Positions 31,195 to 43,617 of a stretch of DNA of 62,000 nucleotides are shown here, one piece after another. The stretch lies in NCBI GenBank assembly GCA_002633005.1, contig NMRA01000049.1:1-62000 (forward strand), given 5' to 3'. Every line of letters begins with the position of its first letter. Position 1 is the stretch's first letter. Source of the DNA: Phoronis australis (taxonomy: Eukaryota > Phoronida > Phoronidae). Under the pieces are notes generated by a model. It had not been told where the DNA came from, did not search any database, and was given only the letters and a program-made list of their open reading frames with translations. The position numbers were made by a program, and so were the translations under genes.

Positions 31195-33373
31195 CGCTAT
31201 CGTTTCAAGACTGGCTCACAACTCGCTCAGGCTCAAGCTATTATAACGGCATCGGAAAAAACCCGAGAGAGATTCTGTTATAATATTTTAATGGCGAGCG
31301 TAATCGTTTACCATGTATGTCAACTGCCGGCAACCTCTTGGAGGAAAGAAATTCTTTTTCTGAGCGAAAAATGGGCCAATCACCAGCCTGCAAATGCAAT
31401 TTTGCCGTAGTTCAGGAACAACGGAGTGATATTAAATGTCAGGCTGGATAATTCTTGTCTTCCGTGAACTGAAATTGCGAGTTGCGCGTGCCAACTCAAA
31501 CACGCAACGCCATGGTGGAGGTAGAGACCTCCGCGTGATTGTGATCATGTTAGCCCTATACTCTCATTGCAATATTTGGTCGCATTACCAAGCCGAAATA
31601 AAGAAGAATACGTTTGTGAGGAAACTTTTGAATACTCTTCACTTGGTTCCTAATATTATATGAAAGCGATGAGCACCATGTACATTGTATCAAACACGAA
31701 GAAATACGAAGAAATTGTGCGGAAGCAAACGGTTTTGGACTTCGAGCGATTTTTTTAATGGAGACGATCGTTAATCACACCAGACTTCGTATCATGACCG
31801 CGTGCGGTATTTCAGAATTACTCTAGTATTGTGAAGGCTTCGTTCAATTTTCCCTGTAAATGTGGTATTTCAGTGAATATACAAAATCATGTTTTCAACT
31901 ACAGTTTTTCCGTGGATTCCGACAACAGGGATGTTATATAACGCATTTCGCTTTATTCATTGAAAACTGGATTGACACTTTTTATCGATAAGGCGTGCGT
32001 TTTTAATTAAAGTATCTCATGTTTAAAAAGGATTTGACAAACTCATGTTTTATGAGTTCACGTCCTCTTTCAAAACTGTTTTTGATTTAGTTCATTTGCT
32101 GCTACATGTATAAAATTTGTCTCTTCTTGCCCATTACTCAAATGAAGATTGGTTCTTAGCTGGCGTTTGGTTTCGATTTGTTCGGGTTATTTCAGACAAC
32201 GAAGTAATATGGACCCAGGGATATTCCAAGCGATTTATTGTACTCAATCTCAATTCAAGCAATGTGAAAAGAAGCGACCGTGACTTTGCCTTGCAAGCAA
32301 GTACACCTATGAAGGTAGTTCATGTTTAAACCCACAATATGCAACCACAACTGAAATCATTTGACTTCAGTCCAGAAACCACCGAAATTCCAAGCACCTT
32401 TCTCGCGACTTACAAATACACTAAACATTTGTTCCACACATACCTTTTGAACTCTTATAGCAATTTTCATCACCTTCCGGGTTTTCGCAGTCAGCTTTCG
32501 CGCATTTCCTTTCCTTTAGCCCTGTTGTAGGCAATAGTTCCACCGCATATTTTCTAGAGTGTTCTCCGTTTTCTGCGTCACCAAATTTTGATACACATTT
32601 TAACGAGTTCCCACCTTGACCGTGTGTCTTAAGAATTTTATTAATACAGCTTAAGAGACTTAGTAGCCTTTAATATGCCTGTTTCTAAGAAATAAGCCAA
32701 AAATATTTTTCTGTTATCGGGGTTGTACGTGAAGGGTGAAGACCGTCTACGCCGTTGTTGTTTTATACCAGTGCCATACTGAGAAGTTGTGAGGGAAGTC
32801 CGCAGAGAGGCGCTTTTTCAGACTCGAAAAGTTGCGTTTATGTAGATTGTAGCAAGAGCAACTTGACTGAAAATGTCTCTGTGTTCTCGGTTTGTGCGCC
32901 GCACTAGAGTGTGGAATGTCAATGTGGAACATGCCATTCAGTCGTGAGCCACACTTTGTTCGGCACATTTCAAGGAATCGTGTTTCCACCAAACACAAAA
33001 GCGGCGCTACGATGAAGGGCTCGCCACCTTGTAGGACTGTATTTGCAAATTTTATACATATCGAACAAACTGCTTCTATTCTAGGGCGAGTGATGCCAGG
33101 CCCTCGACCCCGGCCTAGATGGAGTGCTACGACAAGTAGGCTTATGCATTGTATTTAAACCGTGCTCATTCCATCGTGGAAATAGAGAATACGAGTGACT
33201 CAGGTTTACCGTGGCTTTTGTTAGTGATTATTAAGTGTATATTTTGTGAATATTGACCACATCTTGGTTCAGTTGGTTGTGGGTCACACATGGCTGTAGA
33301 CTTTCTCGTGCAAGTGGATTGCGTTCATGGTACGGCCTCAAAGCCAACGAAAGTTCGCTAAGTGGGAAATCAA
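31195..33373. other. neuropeptide 5' flank and intergenic sequence
   Basis: Upstream of the neuropeptide gene. No second gene is visible. Open frames near 32117-32530 and 32892-33158 lack any recognisable domain or convincing splice context. Confidence 0.4.
31236..31290 (-). promoter_or_regulatory. putative core promoter of the neuropeptide gene
   Basis: Two TATA-like sequences on the - strand: TTATAATAG near 31245-31237 (about 45 bp before the ATG) and TAAAATATTATAAC near 31292-31279 (about 90 bp before it). The second leaves a more usual leader length. Neither is a perfect TATAAA. Confidence 0.3.
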
Positions 33374-33500
33374 ATTAATTGCCTGATTCTTTAAGTACTT
33401 GAGTGTGATGCCCGTATCCAATCTCTTCTTTGTCTGCAAAATAATTGTCCATTTCTCGCTCAAAATCGTCCTCGTCTTCTGATCTGCTTTGTTCCGCCAT
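33374..33500 (-). CDS. possible short acidic first exon, unrecognised
   Basis: On the - strand an ATG at 33500 with a fair start context (GCAATGG) opens a frame of about 41 codons. It reads MAEQSRSEDEDDFEREMD and on, then an aromatic/acidic stretch, and stops at about 33374. The strong acidic bias looks like the start of a nuclear or transposon protein rather than random sequence. A possible donor, ACTCAA|GTACTT, falls before the stop but is not a good consensus. Nothing nearby confirms a second exon. It may be a real first exon, a remnant of a mobile-element ORF, or chance. Confidence 0.25.
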
Positions 33501-34714
33501 TGCAATAGATTGTCAGTTGACCAAACATCTTCCTCCCATTACATCATCGAGACTACTTGGCATAGCAAGTGTAGTTAGATTTTGACATTCAGTTCATATT
33601 AGCAAACTGAAGCATCAAAAACTAAGAAAATGCATTGTGGAAACAATTAAGGATGGATTGAGGTTAATGTACGTTCTCAGGGTCTGATGTACGATTTTAT
33701 TGTTATAATGCGAGTGGTCCATGGTAAAATGTGAGAAGTAAATTTCCCCGTAAAAACGGAATATGTATCTAGACAAGTACCCCGTTGGGAGTAGGGTGAT
33801 CCAAGCGATTCTGGCCCAGTTGGTCAAAGTAGTGATCCCAAGGAACTCAGCAACGAAGACTGGCCCTGCCAATTAACAACTGCTGCACCTCCGTCCACGC
33901 TGATTTGCGCTGATTAGGTTATGACCCTACAGCATAACTTAGTATTGTGTTGACATAACACTCATTAATTCAGTAAAGAATGATAATCCGGTCCTCACTC
34001 AATGATAAAGCATTTAATCTATAACTCAGCTCACCGGTAATGGCTTTGTCAATTAAAAATATTCGATAGCTGAGAGATTTTGTAGAAACCAAGCAGCTGA
34101 TTAGAAGTTCAAAAACGTCTTTGAGTGCACACTTCCAAGTGACAGAATTGACATACACTGTACCTACCTCCGCTAAGGGGCGCTGAGGCAGCTGAGTTCG
34201 ATACTTAAGGCACGATACGAAGCACATTCGTAGAACTACGCGTCAGCACGCCTTTTGTGCCAGCACCATAAAAGGCATAATTACGCTGTTTTTCACAAAA
34301 AATAATTAGGATCAAATAAGCGCAATTATTCAACATGTTTGCATTACAGAAAACACAGAGAGCGTCAGACTAGGAGCCGGCTGCTCTTTGTAAAACTGTC
34401 ATCCGGCTAATTTTTACGTAATTTTTTATTTCCAAATTTTCTAGCTGATAGTTTATGTTCATTGCGATGTCTTTAGGAACAGATTTTCATGGGTTGATCC
34501 GATGTCCCTCACCACAGCTTGCAGGCCGATTTTCCAATGAGTTACTAGATCCAGCCACCACCGGGTACCAGAGAAATGACACCTGTCGCACCTGTTTTGA
34601 TTTTAATTATCGTATTTATTTAGGTAAAAATAATCCTAACATAGCTTTTTACAATAATTCGATTTCAGAGCCAAAATGTTACAGATCACTCGATTTTGTT
34701 CTCGATTTATCAAT
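33501..34714. other. intergenic, no gene recognised
   Basis: I see no supportable gene or RNA. The right edge is the TTAA of the transposon at 34715. Confidence 0.4.
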
Positions 34715-34893
34715 TTAAAGGAGAATTCTACCCGATTTAATTAGTCATTCCTACCGTCTTAATCTGTCTATATCCACATCGCCGTGTATGTGGTCGACCT
34801 TACCTTGCCGATAAGTGGTGTCGCGTTAACCTGTGAGGAAGGTGAGAAACGACGCAGCGACGTCATTGGTTCATCTGCAGAGTTAATGCAGCC

Positions 34894-35076
34894 ATGTTGC
34901 GGTGCATCGTTCTCGTTTTTCCGAACTATGAAGCTGCGAAGAAAGCTGGTATGTCGTTTTTTTGATTTTCTCGAGAGCCGGAATTGCTTAGGAAATACCT
35001 CGCGGCATTGAAGAATGAAATGTACGCCGTGAAACATCTCCGTGCCTGTGACCGGCATTTCGTCCACAGTGATTAA
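34894..35076 (+). pseudogene. THAP zinc-finger remnant of transposase
   Basis: One frame of 61 codons with an internal TGA. It keeps the THAP pattern: a Cys (RCIV), then AGMSFF-stop-FSREPELLRKYLAAL, and the closing Cys-x2-His as RACDRHF, ending at TAA. THAP domains are C2CH DNA-binding fingers found at the N-terminus of P- and Kolobok-type transposases. The second Cys is lost here but is present in copy 2 (CIVPAC), which also has Cys in RVCSRHF. Clearly not functional. Confidence 0.7.
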
Positions 35077-35153
35077 TCTGACAAATGCCGGCTTTCCAAA
35101 GAACTATCCATACGTTCCGGTACCTGTGCATGTTCACGGCACCTCTCTAGTAT

Positions 35154-35249
35154 TTATTCATCTGTGATATAGCCTCTGAAATCTAACAATCCACCAGTGA
35201 AGTCTTCGTCGGATGAGCCCTCGTCTAAGTCGGGATTGCGAGTTGCCAT
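35154..35249 (-). pseudogene. remnant of second transposon ORF
   Basis: Reads MATRNPDLDEGSSDEDFTGG and on for 31 residues to a stop, convergent with the THAP ORF inside the element. The homologous site in copy 2 (55984) has the same start, MATR, but is frameshifted and there preserves a YQFEPEYTDQEILERRRERA segment that copy 1 has lost. The acidic start plus YxFEP is reminiscent of the N-terminus of uncharacterised invertebrate proteins annotated as P2X7-like; that is recollection, not a search. Confidence 0.5.
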
Positions 35250-35872
35250 GTTGACTTTTATTGTTCTGCGTTCTGTTTCAAAATGAATTGTTTTCACCGT
35301 TATCACTGCTTATATAAAACTACAACAAAGTCTGTCTTATTAGATACAATTTGTAATGCCTTTGGAGTAATCGGCCTGATCGGGTTACGAACCAGTGGCT
35401 GAGATAACAAGCGTTTTGTGTGTTTAGAACTGAAAAAAATCGCAAATCTAAAAGTACACACGTAGTGATGTTGTCCTATCTGTATTTCATGGAAGAATGA
35501 TTCGATTTTTTCACCTAACAGACCCAAACTCCCACGATCGACCATGGTGAATTGGCCTACCAAACTCTGCGGGCTACGGTACTTTCAAGTACTTATAAAT
35601 CCATTACAGTGAAATAAAACAACCCGTTTTTTCAAGAAGTCGACGTGTCTGTAGGGGTTTGAAATCGAATTTTAATGGTTTATTGGTGTAAAACGATGAA
35701 TTCAAGCGATAAGTTGACACCAGTAAGCGTGTGGGAACGACTCAACAGACTGCGTTTGGACCGATTACGTCATTGGTTAATTTCAACACCTCCGACTACC
35801 GTCAGGTGTCAGGAAAAACAACTGAACTAGGTGTTATCGAGTGGAACTACTCGATCTAAATTGATACAAAAG

Positions 35873-38800
35873 ACCATTCAACCACTACGATTTGGCTAAT
35901 GTTGACATACGTATAATACCCCATCTATTGGGAAATAGCTCTTTGGCTTAGAGAGCAGATTTAATCGAAACAACTTCTTACAATTTGGTGTTTTTGATCC
36001 ACACTCTCAAGGGTTCATTAAGGATTTGTCCTCCATTTTTTTTCCAAAATTAGCTTTTTCTGTTTAATTTTGGTGTCTGGAAAGTCAAATGCATGAAGTT
36101 TGTTCACCACACAAGATATTCTAGCTTTTTGTCACTTCCCGTGTTTTGTCAGCAGTTTTTGTCCAAAAAATAGAAATTTGCGTCCCACAGGGTTTTTTTT
36201 TAATTTTAATTTTAGTTTTATCAGAATTATCTACATTTCGGTATAAAGTTGATTTTGGAACATTTATAATATCACACTTTGACTATGCTAAAATTTGGTA
36301 GAACCAATTATCTTAATTAGTTTTATCGTAGTTAATTAACCAAATGGCAATTCTCCATCCACGACGTTTTGGAGTATGAAGAGTTGCATTTAGAAAAAAA
36401 AAACGATGAACTTATTTGGTCCAAACTTTATATTTACTAATAATATTAATGTGGAAATAATATCCCGAGGAGTGAAAATTATTGTTATTTGATTGGATTA
36501 ATTTCGCACAAAAACGTGTCTCAGGCGGAATTTCCGATCGTAGATTTCATCCGCTCGTCTTCTCTAAAACGTTCCTTCCTTTTTTCAGCTCATGTTTGAC
36601 TGCAAACTGTTTATACCAAATGTGAATGATTTTGACTGAACAAGATTATTGATTATTTTCACTTTGGGCTACCAATGTTGATTAAAATTATTTTAAAAAT
36701 TATTAAAGCAAAATCAAGTCGCAAAACCCTTCAAAAATGTTTACCAGTTAAGCTGAGCAGCTTTGAAAGAGAACTTTTACATATGAACTAAGGTCAACTT
36801 TGAATAAATTATTCTTAGAATTAAAAAGTATGATTTGATACTGCCAAAATGGAATTCCTGCACGGCAGAATGGATGACACGCAATTCAGTTTTACTGACT
36901 GACCCACGCATGTTATAAGTGTAACTGCCAGTTCAAATCGTAGAACAAAGGTTTTTGATTACCTACTTCAGTTAATTAACCAATTTTCTGGTTCATAATT
37001 TGCAACATTCCAGGTGTATGTAACAAGAAACTGGGTAGTGAAATCTTAATAATTCATCGTTATCAGCATTTTTATATTTACATGTTTTGAACTCGTTTAT
37101 TGTTTAAAAATATCAAGTGAGTGCATTTTTGTACTGGAAATGGCAGTGTGGCACTCGATAAGTTAATTGCAAAAGTATTTCTAGCGAAATCTATAAGACG
37201 CAGGTACAATTTAAGGTTTTGTACAAGCTTTGGATATTGTATGCGATTAAAGTTTGAGATGTAGAAAGATTGGCTGACGTGTTCCTCGGTGATGGAAGGA
37301 GAGTGTTGTTGAGCTTACTGAAGTGCACGTGCAAGACTGCATTGTTGCGGCTGTACTATTGCTGTTCAAGGACTCATGACGATGGGGTTATGACGAAGTA
37401 CATACGTAATGACTTTCGCGCTTTCTGGGAGGTTTACCTTAACGTACATGTAGAAACAAGTGACAAAATGTTTCTTGCAGTTTCACAAAAGCGAAAGTGC
37501 CTTTGACCTGGCGACATATGTAAATACATCCCGGATGGTAACTTCAATTCTAAAGTCTTCCAACTACTACAGGCAATTGAAGTTTCTTATCAATGTAAAA
37601 TCTCTTCCTTCAATTTGTACCTTGAAATCTTTGAATATAAAATCAATGCCCAATCTATAAATTTACGACTATGCACTATACTTTTCGGGCCCATTCCGCT
37701 TTACATACATTCCTCGAAAAAGAACATTTGCACACTTGTCTCACCCGCGGATTTCTGCGTCGCTCATTTATCTTTTCGCGGGGCGATGCTGCTTTACAAA
37801 AGGCGCCGTATCAAAGTGTATATAGCCACGCAGGATGTTTCTTGCATGAACGTCTTGTAAGGTATCTCGCGTAATTATGAACAAGATGTTTGGATTGACA
37901 TTACGATAATTCGAAGACCGGCCTATCGATTTTTACTGACGGCTTGATTACAAAGCTGCTCTGAAATATCTACAAAACTATCTTTCTTCTTCCACAATAA
38001 CGAATTCTTTTTATAACGTCATTGAATTGATATTTACAAGTACGCACATGTCACTTTGATGGAAACAAACTTTGAAATTTAGTTTAAAAACATTCATATT
38101 TTATTAAGTCGTCATTATCACATAGTTTGGATTCTCGGATCAGTGACCCTCTTTGTACTACGATTATTGGTTTAATTGTAACACCTGATCTCGTCCATAA
38201 TGCTCTTCAAGTTTCGAGTTTTCAGACAATTTCCCTCGGTCGCATTGTTGATACTTACAACATGTCAGCTCGTGATGTGCACTGGTGGAGCCAATCGTGG
38301 GCAAATGTAGTACATAACTACGTCGTCATTTTGGCGGCGTTCAACACTACGCAATTAATTGATGTCCAAGCGATCCATCTATTAGTTATTAAGGTAGAGT
38401 GGAACGCGAAAGCTCGTCAGAATATAATTTAAACAATTCCTGTGCCGCAGGAATAGCTTCCTTCAAAACGTAAAATTGTTCCAAATTCAACATACGCGGG
38501 TTTGTCACACACTTTCCTTGCACCTCTGTATGTTCAATTTCGGAGCGTACTGTAAGATGACTATGCTGTCAGTAAAAAGTCGGTCATTTAAAAGATCCGT
38601 CACATTTTCAAGAAGTATATTACTCGGCCAATATTTAATAGTGTTGGTTAACTATCGATAAAAAGATACAAGTATTTAAAAACATTTTAATTGAAGACTA
38701 CAATCGCAAGTTATGTACATGTACTACAAGCCACTTTGACATCGGTTGACCAACGAGGCCGAAATCTGAAGGATAAAAGTTAACTGACGCCATTTTGCAC

Positions 38801-39689
38801 ACGCTACGTATGTTCAACTCGAAACCGTTGGCTCGTGTATTCGGGCAAAAACGCAACATTTCGAAAACACTTGCGCCTTAAACCTATTTTGTGTTTATTA
38901 CGAAAAGCAAAATGTGCAAAAAAGAGAGTTATGCCCAGAGAGCGCTTAATACGTGTGGACGTAAAACTTTGAAAATGCAACGAAATAGTAGCGTTGTTGA
39001 GTGATAGACTGATTGGCTATCGTGTGGATATAGAAGATTTTTAAGCTGACATGAAGACGATGCACGTGGACGGAGAACGTCTTGAAAACGTAAAAGAAAA
39101 GCAACGTTTAAAGCGGCTGTAGACTAACCGTTTTCCATTACAAAACACAACCATGCACAACTTTCGATTAAGAAGCAACCGTTGTACGAAAATTGACAGT
39201 TCAAAGTGCTTGAGACTGCTCTGCAAGTTCACATGCCACCATGCATTTTATATTTTTAACCATTATGGTCTCAAGGAATAGCAAACTAAGAGTTTCTTGG
39301 ACACCCAGAAATCACTTCTTCTCTGAGAACGTAGCAATTTCATACCTATAAGTGCATAAATCATACTTTTGTTTTTGGGCAAAATCCGATTCAAAGCCGC
39401 AATAAGACTTTAAGTACGGCATGGAATCGAAGTGATCAGGGACTCACTGCTTTCAATCATCAAATTGTAGTGAAAGCATCTTCACTCTTCGTGCGTTTTA
39501 TACCAAGTTAACCAATCCTTTCACTTTGAGAAGTCTACATGTATATCATGAAAAAGGGAGGGAATCCTTTGTCACATGTTATTCCTCAAAATTTCAAAAT
39601 TTTATATCCACTCCTCTGGCATCTGTTCGGAAACAACGTTAGCCACGATGTGCCCTTTCGTCTAGTTGAGCTATGTGCAATATTTACAT
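35873..39689. other. intergenic, very A+T-rich
   Basis: No gene supported. 36000-37150 is exceptionally A+T-rich with few open frames. Frames near 37270-37874 and 38127-38432 are open by chance as far as I can tell. Confidence 0.4.
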
Positions 39690-39950
39690 GTATTGTCGCA
39701 CTTATACTACAAAAGTTGACACGGATCAACTGACATGAAGCAGCATGATCCAGCACAAGTACATATGTAAACCGAACTGACACAGAGCAAGTTGACACCG
39801 CGGTGACAACTTTTGTCACCCTTCGTGAGGTAGAGCAAATTGTGCCGGATCATCCTTCTTGTCAACTATACGTATAAACGCGAATCTCTGGCAAGTCAGA
39901 AGAACTCATCCCTATTGCGCTTGCGCAAAAACGCATATATATATTTACAG
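39690..39950 (+). repeat. dispersed repeat, copy related to 17095-17525
   Basis: Shares, in the same order as the reverse complement of 17290-17515, the blocks TATACTACAAAA, TTGACACCGCGGTGACAACT, GAGGTAGAGCAA, TAAACGCGAA and GCGCTTGCGCA. Weaker echoes of the family (GTGTAAACGG, TGACACCGAT) run on to about 40400. Confidence 0.5.
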
Positions 39951-41579
39951 GAAGTTATTTTCGCGCAAATTCCTGCAATTTGCCTGTCAGCTGTGAAGTG
40001 TTTTGTCGTTTAACTTTTATCCTGACTAACATTCATTTTGTCATGACATTGTCCAAATATTACACCCAATGACTGGTTATGTACATGTACAGTAAGCCTA
40101 CTGATGGAAGCGCCAATCAGATAACCAACAAATAATTGAAGAGCGAAGCAAAACTCAATGTCGCGAATTTCCGGCACTTGGGGAAATAGAAGCAGCGTGG
40201 CAACAACAACAACAACAACAATGATATTGAACAGTGACTTCCGCAAGTTGCCACTTTGCGCATGAGCACTCCAAATTCCGGCCGACAACGTCTGCTTTGC
40301 CATCGTTCCTGAGTTGCGTGTGTGTAAACGGCCTGATGCATGACACCGATCATCTTGCGCTGTGTCACTAGCGCCGTGTCTGAAGCTAATGTGTGAACGG
40401 GACTTATTTAAATTGATCATAACTCTAGGCAGCACTGGAGTAAAATACGACGACTGTCAATTAGCTAGCTGTTTTCTCGCATGCGCAATAATTTGTTCTT
40501 TGAATCTGTATAGTCGAGTTTTACAGTGTATCAAATCGATATTTGATTATTGACACCTCCAAATTGCATTTGCGGCACTGTGATTTAAAAACTAGGCCAC
40601 TAATAGTTTTATTACCTGTCTTTGGTACCTAACTTTCTTTTGAGTGCATCATATAAATTCACTAGTCTCGATTTCAGCGAATGGCTGTCAGGCAACTGCG
40701 AAAAATGGTGATTAGAAATAAAGTCAGATTTTTAAGCTGAACCACTGATCCTACCATTATCTGATAAGAGGTATGGAAATTAGTATTGTATATCGTAGGT
40801 ACTGTCATGCGTAAATTATTTATAACGTTAATCAATTGGAAATCACAAAACAAGTTCTCTATTTACACAAATTTCCATTTTTAAGAACACTCAGAAACAG
40901 TTTTTAAACATTTAAAAATGTCATTTGCTTTGCCTACAGAACACTTGTCTCAATACATATCTGTTTACGCAGGTGAAACGATAAGCTAGTAATCCGGTCT
41001 CTGTTTCTCAAGTACTGCTAAAGGACGTTGCCTGGCATATTTCATTTCCTGTAGGTTCCCATCGAGAGTTTGAGGAGCTTGCGTCGTTGCTTGATGACGC
41101 TATCTGTGTTACGAAAGGGCCGTCTTTTTCAAAATAAGCCTGAAATTTGCGTCACCACAGTCGGTCTTAAATACTTTAAGTTAGATGTACGGCACGAAAT
41201 GAACTTCAGTATTAACTGCACACTTCACGTTCATTTTCTTTCAACTGCACGTTTAAAAATGAGGCGCACATATAAAACTGCACCCCTCAAATTCATCGTG
41301 TGACGTCACAAAACCAGACAGAAGCAAATAATTACTTTTCAGAATCTTTTACACTTGGTAGCAAAGTTGATTTGATTTCTTCAAAAGAAGAAATAAAACA
41401 AGTTTGAGCTTTCAGTTACCAGACAAAAAACAATATAACGAATGAATAACACAAAGACGTTCCTCACATTGGATAACATCTCTTGTATTATGGTTACGAA
41501 CTCTAGACTGGCTCAGAATGTTATACGGGTGATGAAGAGACCAAAATCGATCAAAATACTGGCGTGTATCACTAAAGAT
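39951..41579. other. intergenic, no gene recognised
   Basis: Apart from the microsatellite at 40198 and weak repeat echoes to about 40400, nothing is supported. Confidence 0.4.
40198..40221 (+). repeat. (CAA)n microsatellite
   Basis: A run of about eight CAA triplets. It is the reason for a poly-valine tract in a long - strand open frame (40435-40010), which I do not consider a gene. Confidence 0.8.
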
Positions 41580-41875
41580 TCAGTGGCGGATCTAGGATAT
41601 CATAAGTCGGGGCAACATCCGTAGATGACGTCGGAAAAGCGTGCATGTGTTTTCAACTGAGACACGAAAGTTGCGGGAACCGGTCTTGTGACCCTTCTGT
41701 TCGGGAAATCTGCTGTTGGACAAAAATTCTGAGCCCCCCCCCCCCTTCTCCGCTACCGGTCCTGGTTACTCAGCATTTCCTCAAGCTTTGCGCTGTTGCT
41801 GTTCCCCTTTGCTTGCGGCAGCCAAGGGGGGGGGGCTGTTGGAAACCCTGTCCCCCCTAAATCCGCCTGTGAGAT
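41580..41875. mobile_element. short TIR element with C-run and G-run core (hAT-like ends)
   Basis: Begins CAGTGGCGGATCTAGG and ends CCCCTAAATCCGCCTGTG. The ends are inverted complements of about 14 bp. CAGTGGCGG ends are typical of hAT-derived non-autonomous elements, but no clean 8-bp target duplication is visible. Homopolymer runs inside (C near 41736-41745, G near 41825-41834) explain open frames of unusual composition. Partial relatives: about 13337-13490 and 49228-49345. Confidence 0.55.
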
Positions 41876-42139
41876 TAAAAAACAGTAATACCTTCGCATG
41901 TGTTGCGGGCAAAGTAGTTGAGTTTACACGGAGATGGTGTAAAACCTTCAGTTCTTTGCTCTACCAAATTTTATTGACGGTGTTTTCATTTAAACTGATA
42001 TGGAATAATCAGCGAGGATTACTCCAGGTAATCAACTCACAGATTGTCATTACGGGCTAAAACGATAAGCTTCGTCTTTAAAGGATTTTATCCAGGTCAG
42101 AACATATCCATATGGTGAGAACAATAATTGTAGAAACCT
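41876..42139. other. non-coding spacer
   Basis: Nothing recognised. Confidence 0.3.
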
Positions 42140-42542
42140 GGGCCCGATCTCCAATCTTTTTACTCGAAATGGAACTCGAAATTAGGTTTGGCATTTTCTT
42201 CTCTACTTTTGGGCGAACTCAAGATAAGTGTCTATTATTCTATGCTCGAGTACAAAATAACTTACTTGGATAATTTATTGCCCTTAGTTCACAGTTTGTA
42301 AACCCAATATTAAAGCAATAAGTTCGAGTTTGAACTCGAAATTTCGAGTTTTTACCTGAGTTTGTAGCACGAATATAAGGGTCTTCAAGGGCGAACTTGA
42401 ACTAGAAACTCCTATGCATAAACTATAATGTATTCAAGCACAGTCTGATCACCAATTATCTTAAGTTCGCACAAAAGGAGCAGAGAAATTGCCAAAAATA
42501 GTTTCGAGTTCGTTTCGAGTACAAAGATTAGAGACCGGTCCC
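42140..42542. mobile_element. MITE with about 120-bp terminal inverted repeats
   Basis: The left arm (from GGGCCCGATCTCCAATCTTT) is the imperfect reverse complement of the right arm (to AAAGATTAGAGACCGGTCCC). Matching internal blocks are ACTCGAAAT...ACTCGAAA, TTTTTGGCA or TTTGGCA, TGTGCGAACTTAAGATAA or GGGCGAACTCAAGATAA, and TCGAGTAC. The centre holds AACTCGAAATTTCGAGTTTT, itself palindromic. No coding capacity. Confidence 0.7.
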
Positions 42543-43504
42543 TGGTCTCATTAATCTCAATAAACACATGGCTTCATTCTCACTTAATCGATTCCGTCAC
42601 AAACGAGCTTTAAGAATAATCAGCAACTCGCACTAGTTTGTCTCAACAAATTCAATATGAAAAATTTAAAATTACCTCTGCTCGATGACATTTTTAATAT
42701 ATCCTGCTTTAAGATTAGTTTCAAAATAATCTCGTTTGCTAAAACATCAGAAATCACAGACCAATTTAAAATTCCCATTCACCAGTTTTCTTGAGAAACG
42801 TCATTGTTACATCTCGCAGATACTATTTTACAAAACAATAAAGGCAACTCACTGCTTACGCTTTCACATTCCCAGAATAATCAATGGAAATAAAATACAC
42901 TCTTCAGTTCTAGATATGTGTAAACAGAATGCCCACACACCTGCTGGACTTCCAAGATTTTATAAGAACAACAATTTGGAAACTTACTCACTATGCAATG
43001 ATTCAAGCTGCTTCTCCAACAACTATGTCTACGTGATCAACTATACGCAGTTTCCAATATTACCCAGCGACTTTACTCGAAAATTTAAACGCGCTCGCGC
43101 GCACGCACGCACGCACCCGAGCACACGCACACAAGAAATATAAAGAAAAGTAATTACCACTTAAGCATTATCATTGGGTATCTTTTATATCTTGTAATCA
43201 AGATACCCAACTGGTAACATCGGTGAAACAATTATTAGTGGAGCTGTGACCCTGAAATTCCCAACACAACCTAAAGCATATATTACTCTTGTCTTGTTTT
43301 ATTTGTCCTCAGTAATTACCTTCTTATAGTTTCTTTTGCTTATTTGAATTGTATTGCATTGTATTGTATTGCATTGCACTGTCTTGCATTGCAATATATT
43401 GTTCACTAAACTTCGGTGGTCCCCAATACAACCTACTAATTGCTATAATGATTGGATCATAAATTACTAACTAGGATTAGCCACTTATCCCCGTAAGCCA
43501 TTAT
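42543..43504. other. intergenic with microsatellites
   Basis: A CG/CA-rich run at about 43091-43135 (CGCACGCACGCACGCAC) and a TTGTA/TTGCA pentanucleotide minisatellite at about 43349-43402. A 135-codon frame (42736-43143) ends in the CA-rich run and has no recognisable family. Confidence 0.45.
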
Positions 43505-43617
43505 ATACTCGAGCACAGAATAATAGACACTTATCTTGAGTTTGCAAAAGAGTGTAATAGAAAATTCCAAAAATAATTTCGAGTTCGATATTGAGTAGAA
43601 AGATTAGATCCTGGCCC
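43505..43617. mobile_element. solo arm of the MITE at 42140-42542
   Basis: Carries ACTCGAGCACAGAATAATAG, ACTTATCTTGAGTTTGCAAA, ATTTCGAGTTCG and AGAAAGATTAGATCCTGGCC in the order of that MITE's right arm. The left arm is absent. Confidence 0.6.

Larger units (their letters stand above)
34715..35872 (+). mobile_element. decayed THAP DNA transposon (Kolobok-like), copy 1
   Basis: Starts TTAA followed by AGGAGAATTCTACCC, matching the terminal repeat of the better copy at 54850-56560. Copy 1 lies in the opposite orientation to copy 2. Matching blocks in reverse order include TGTCTTATTAGATACAATTTGTAATGCC (varied), the THAP remnant, and the block near 35645-35870 (GGTTTATTGGTGTAAAACGA and CGAGTGGAACTACTCGATCT). 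The far terminal repeat is lost after GATACAAAAG at about 35872. TTAA target and a THAP domain together point to the Kolobok superfamily. It is non-autonomous, with frameshifts and stops. Confidence 0.75.

Noticed and set aside
34768-35067. 99-codon - strand open frame
   Set aside because: It is the antisense shadow of the THAP remnant.
40010-40435. 141-codon frame with a hydrophobic poly-Val run that mimics a membrane segment
   Set aside because: The run is the (CAA)n microsatellite read on the other strand.
42736-43143. 135-codon open frame on the + strand
   Set aside because: Composition follows the A+T-rich background and the end is translated CA/CG microsatellite. No family or splice context.
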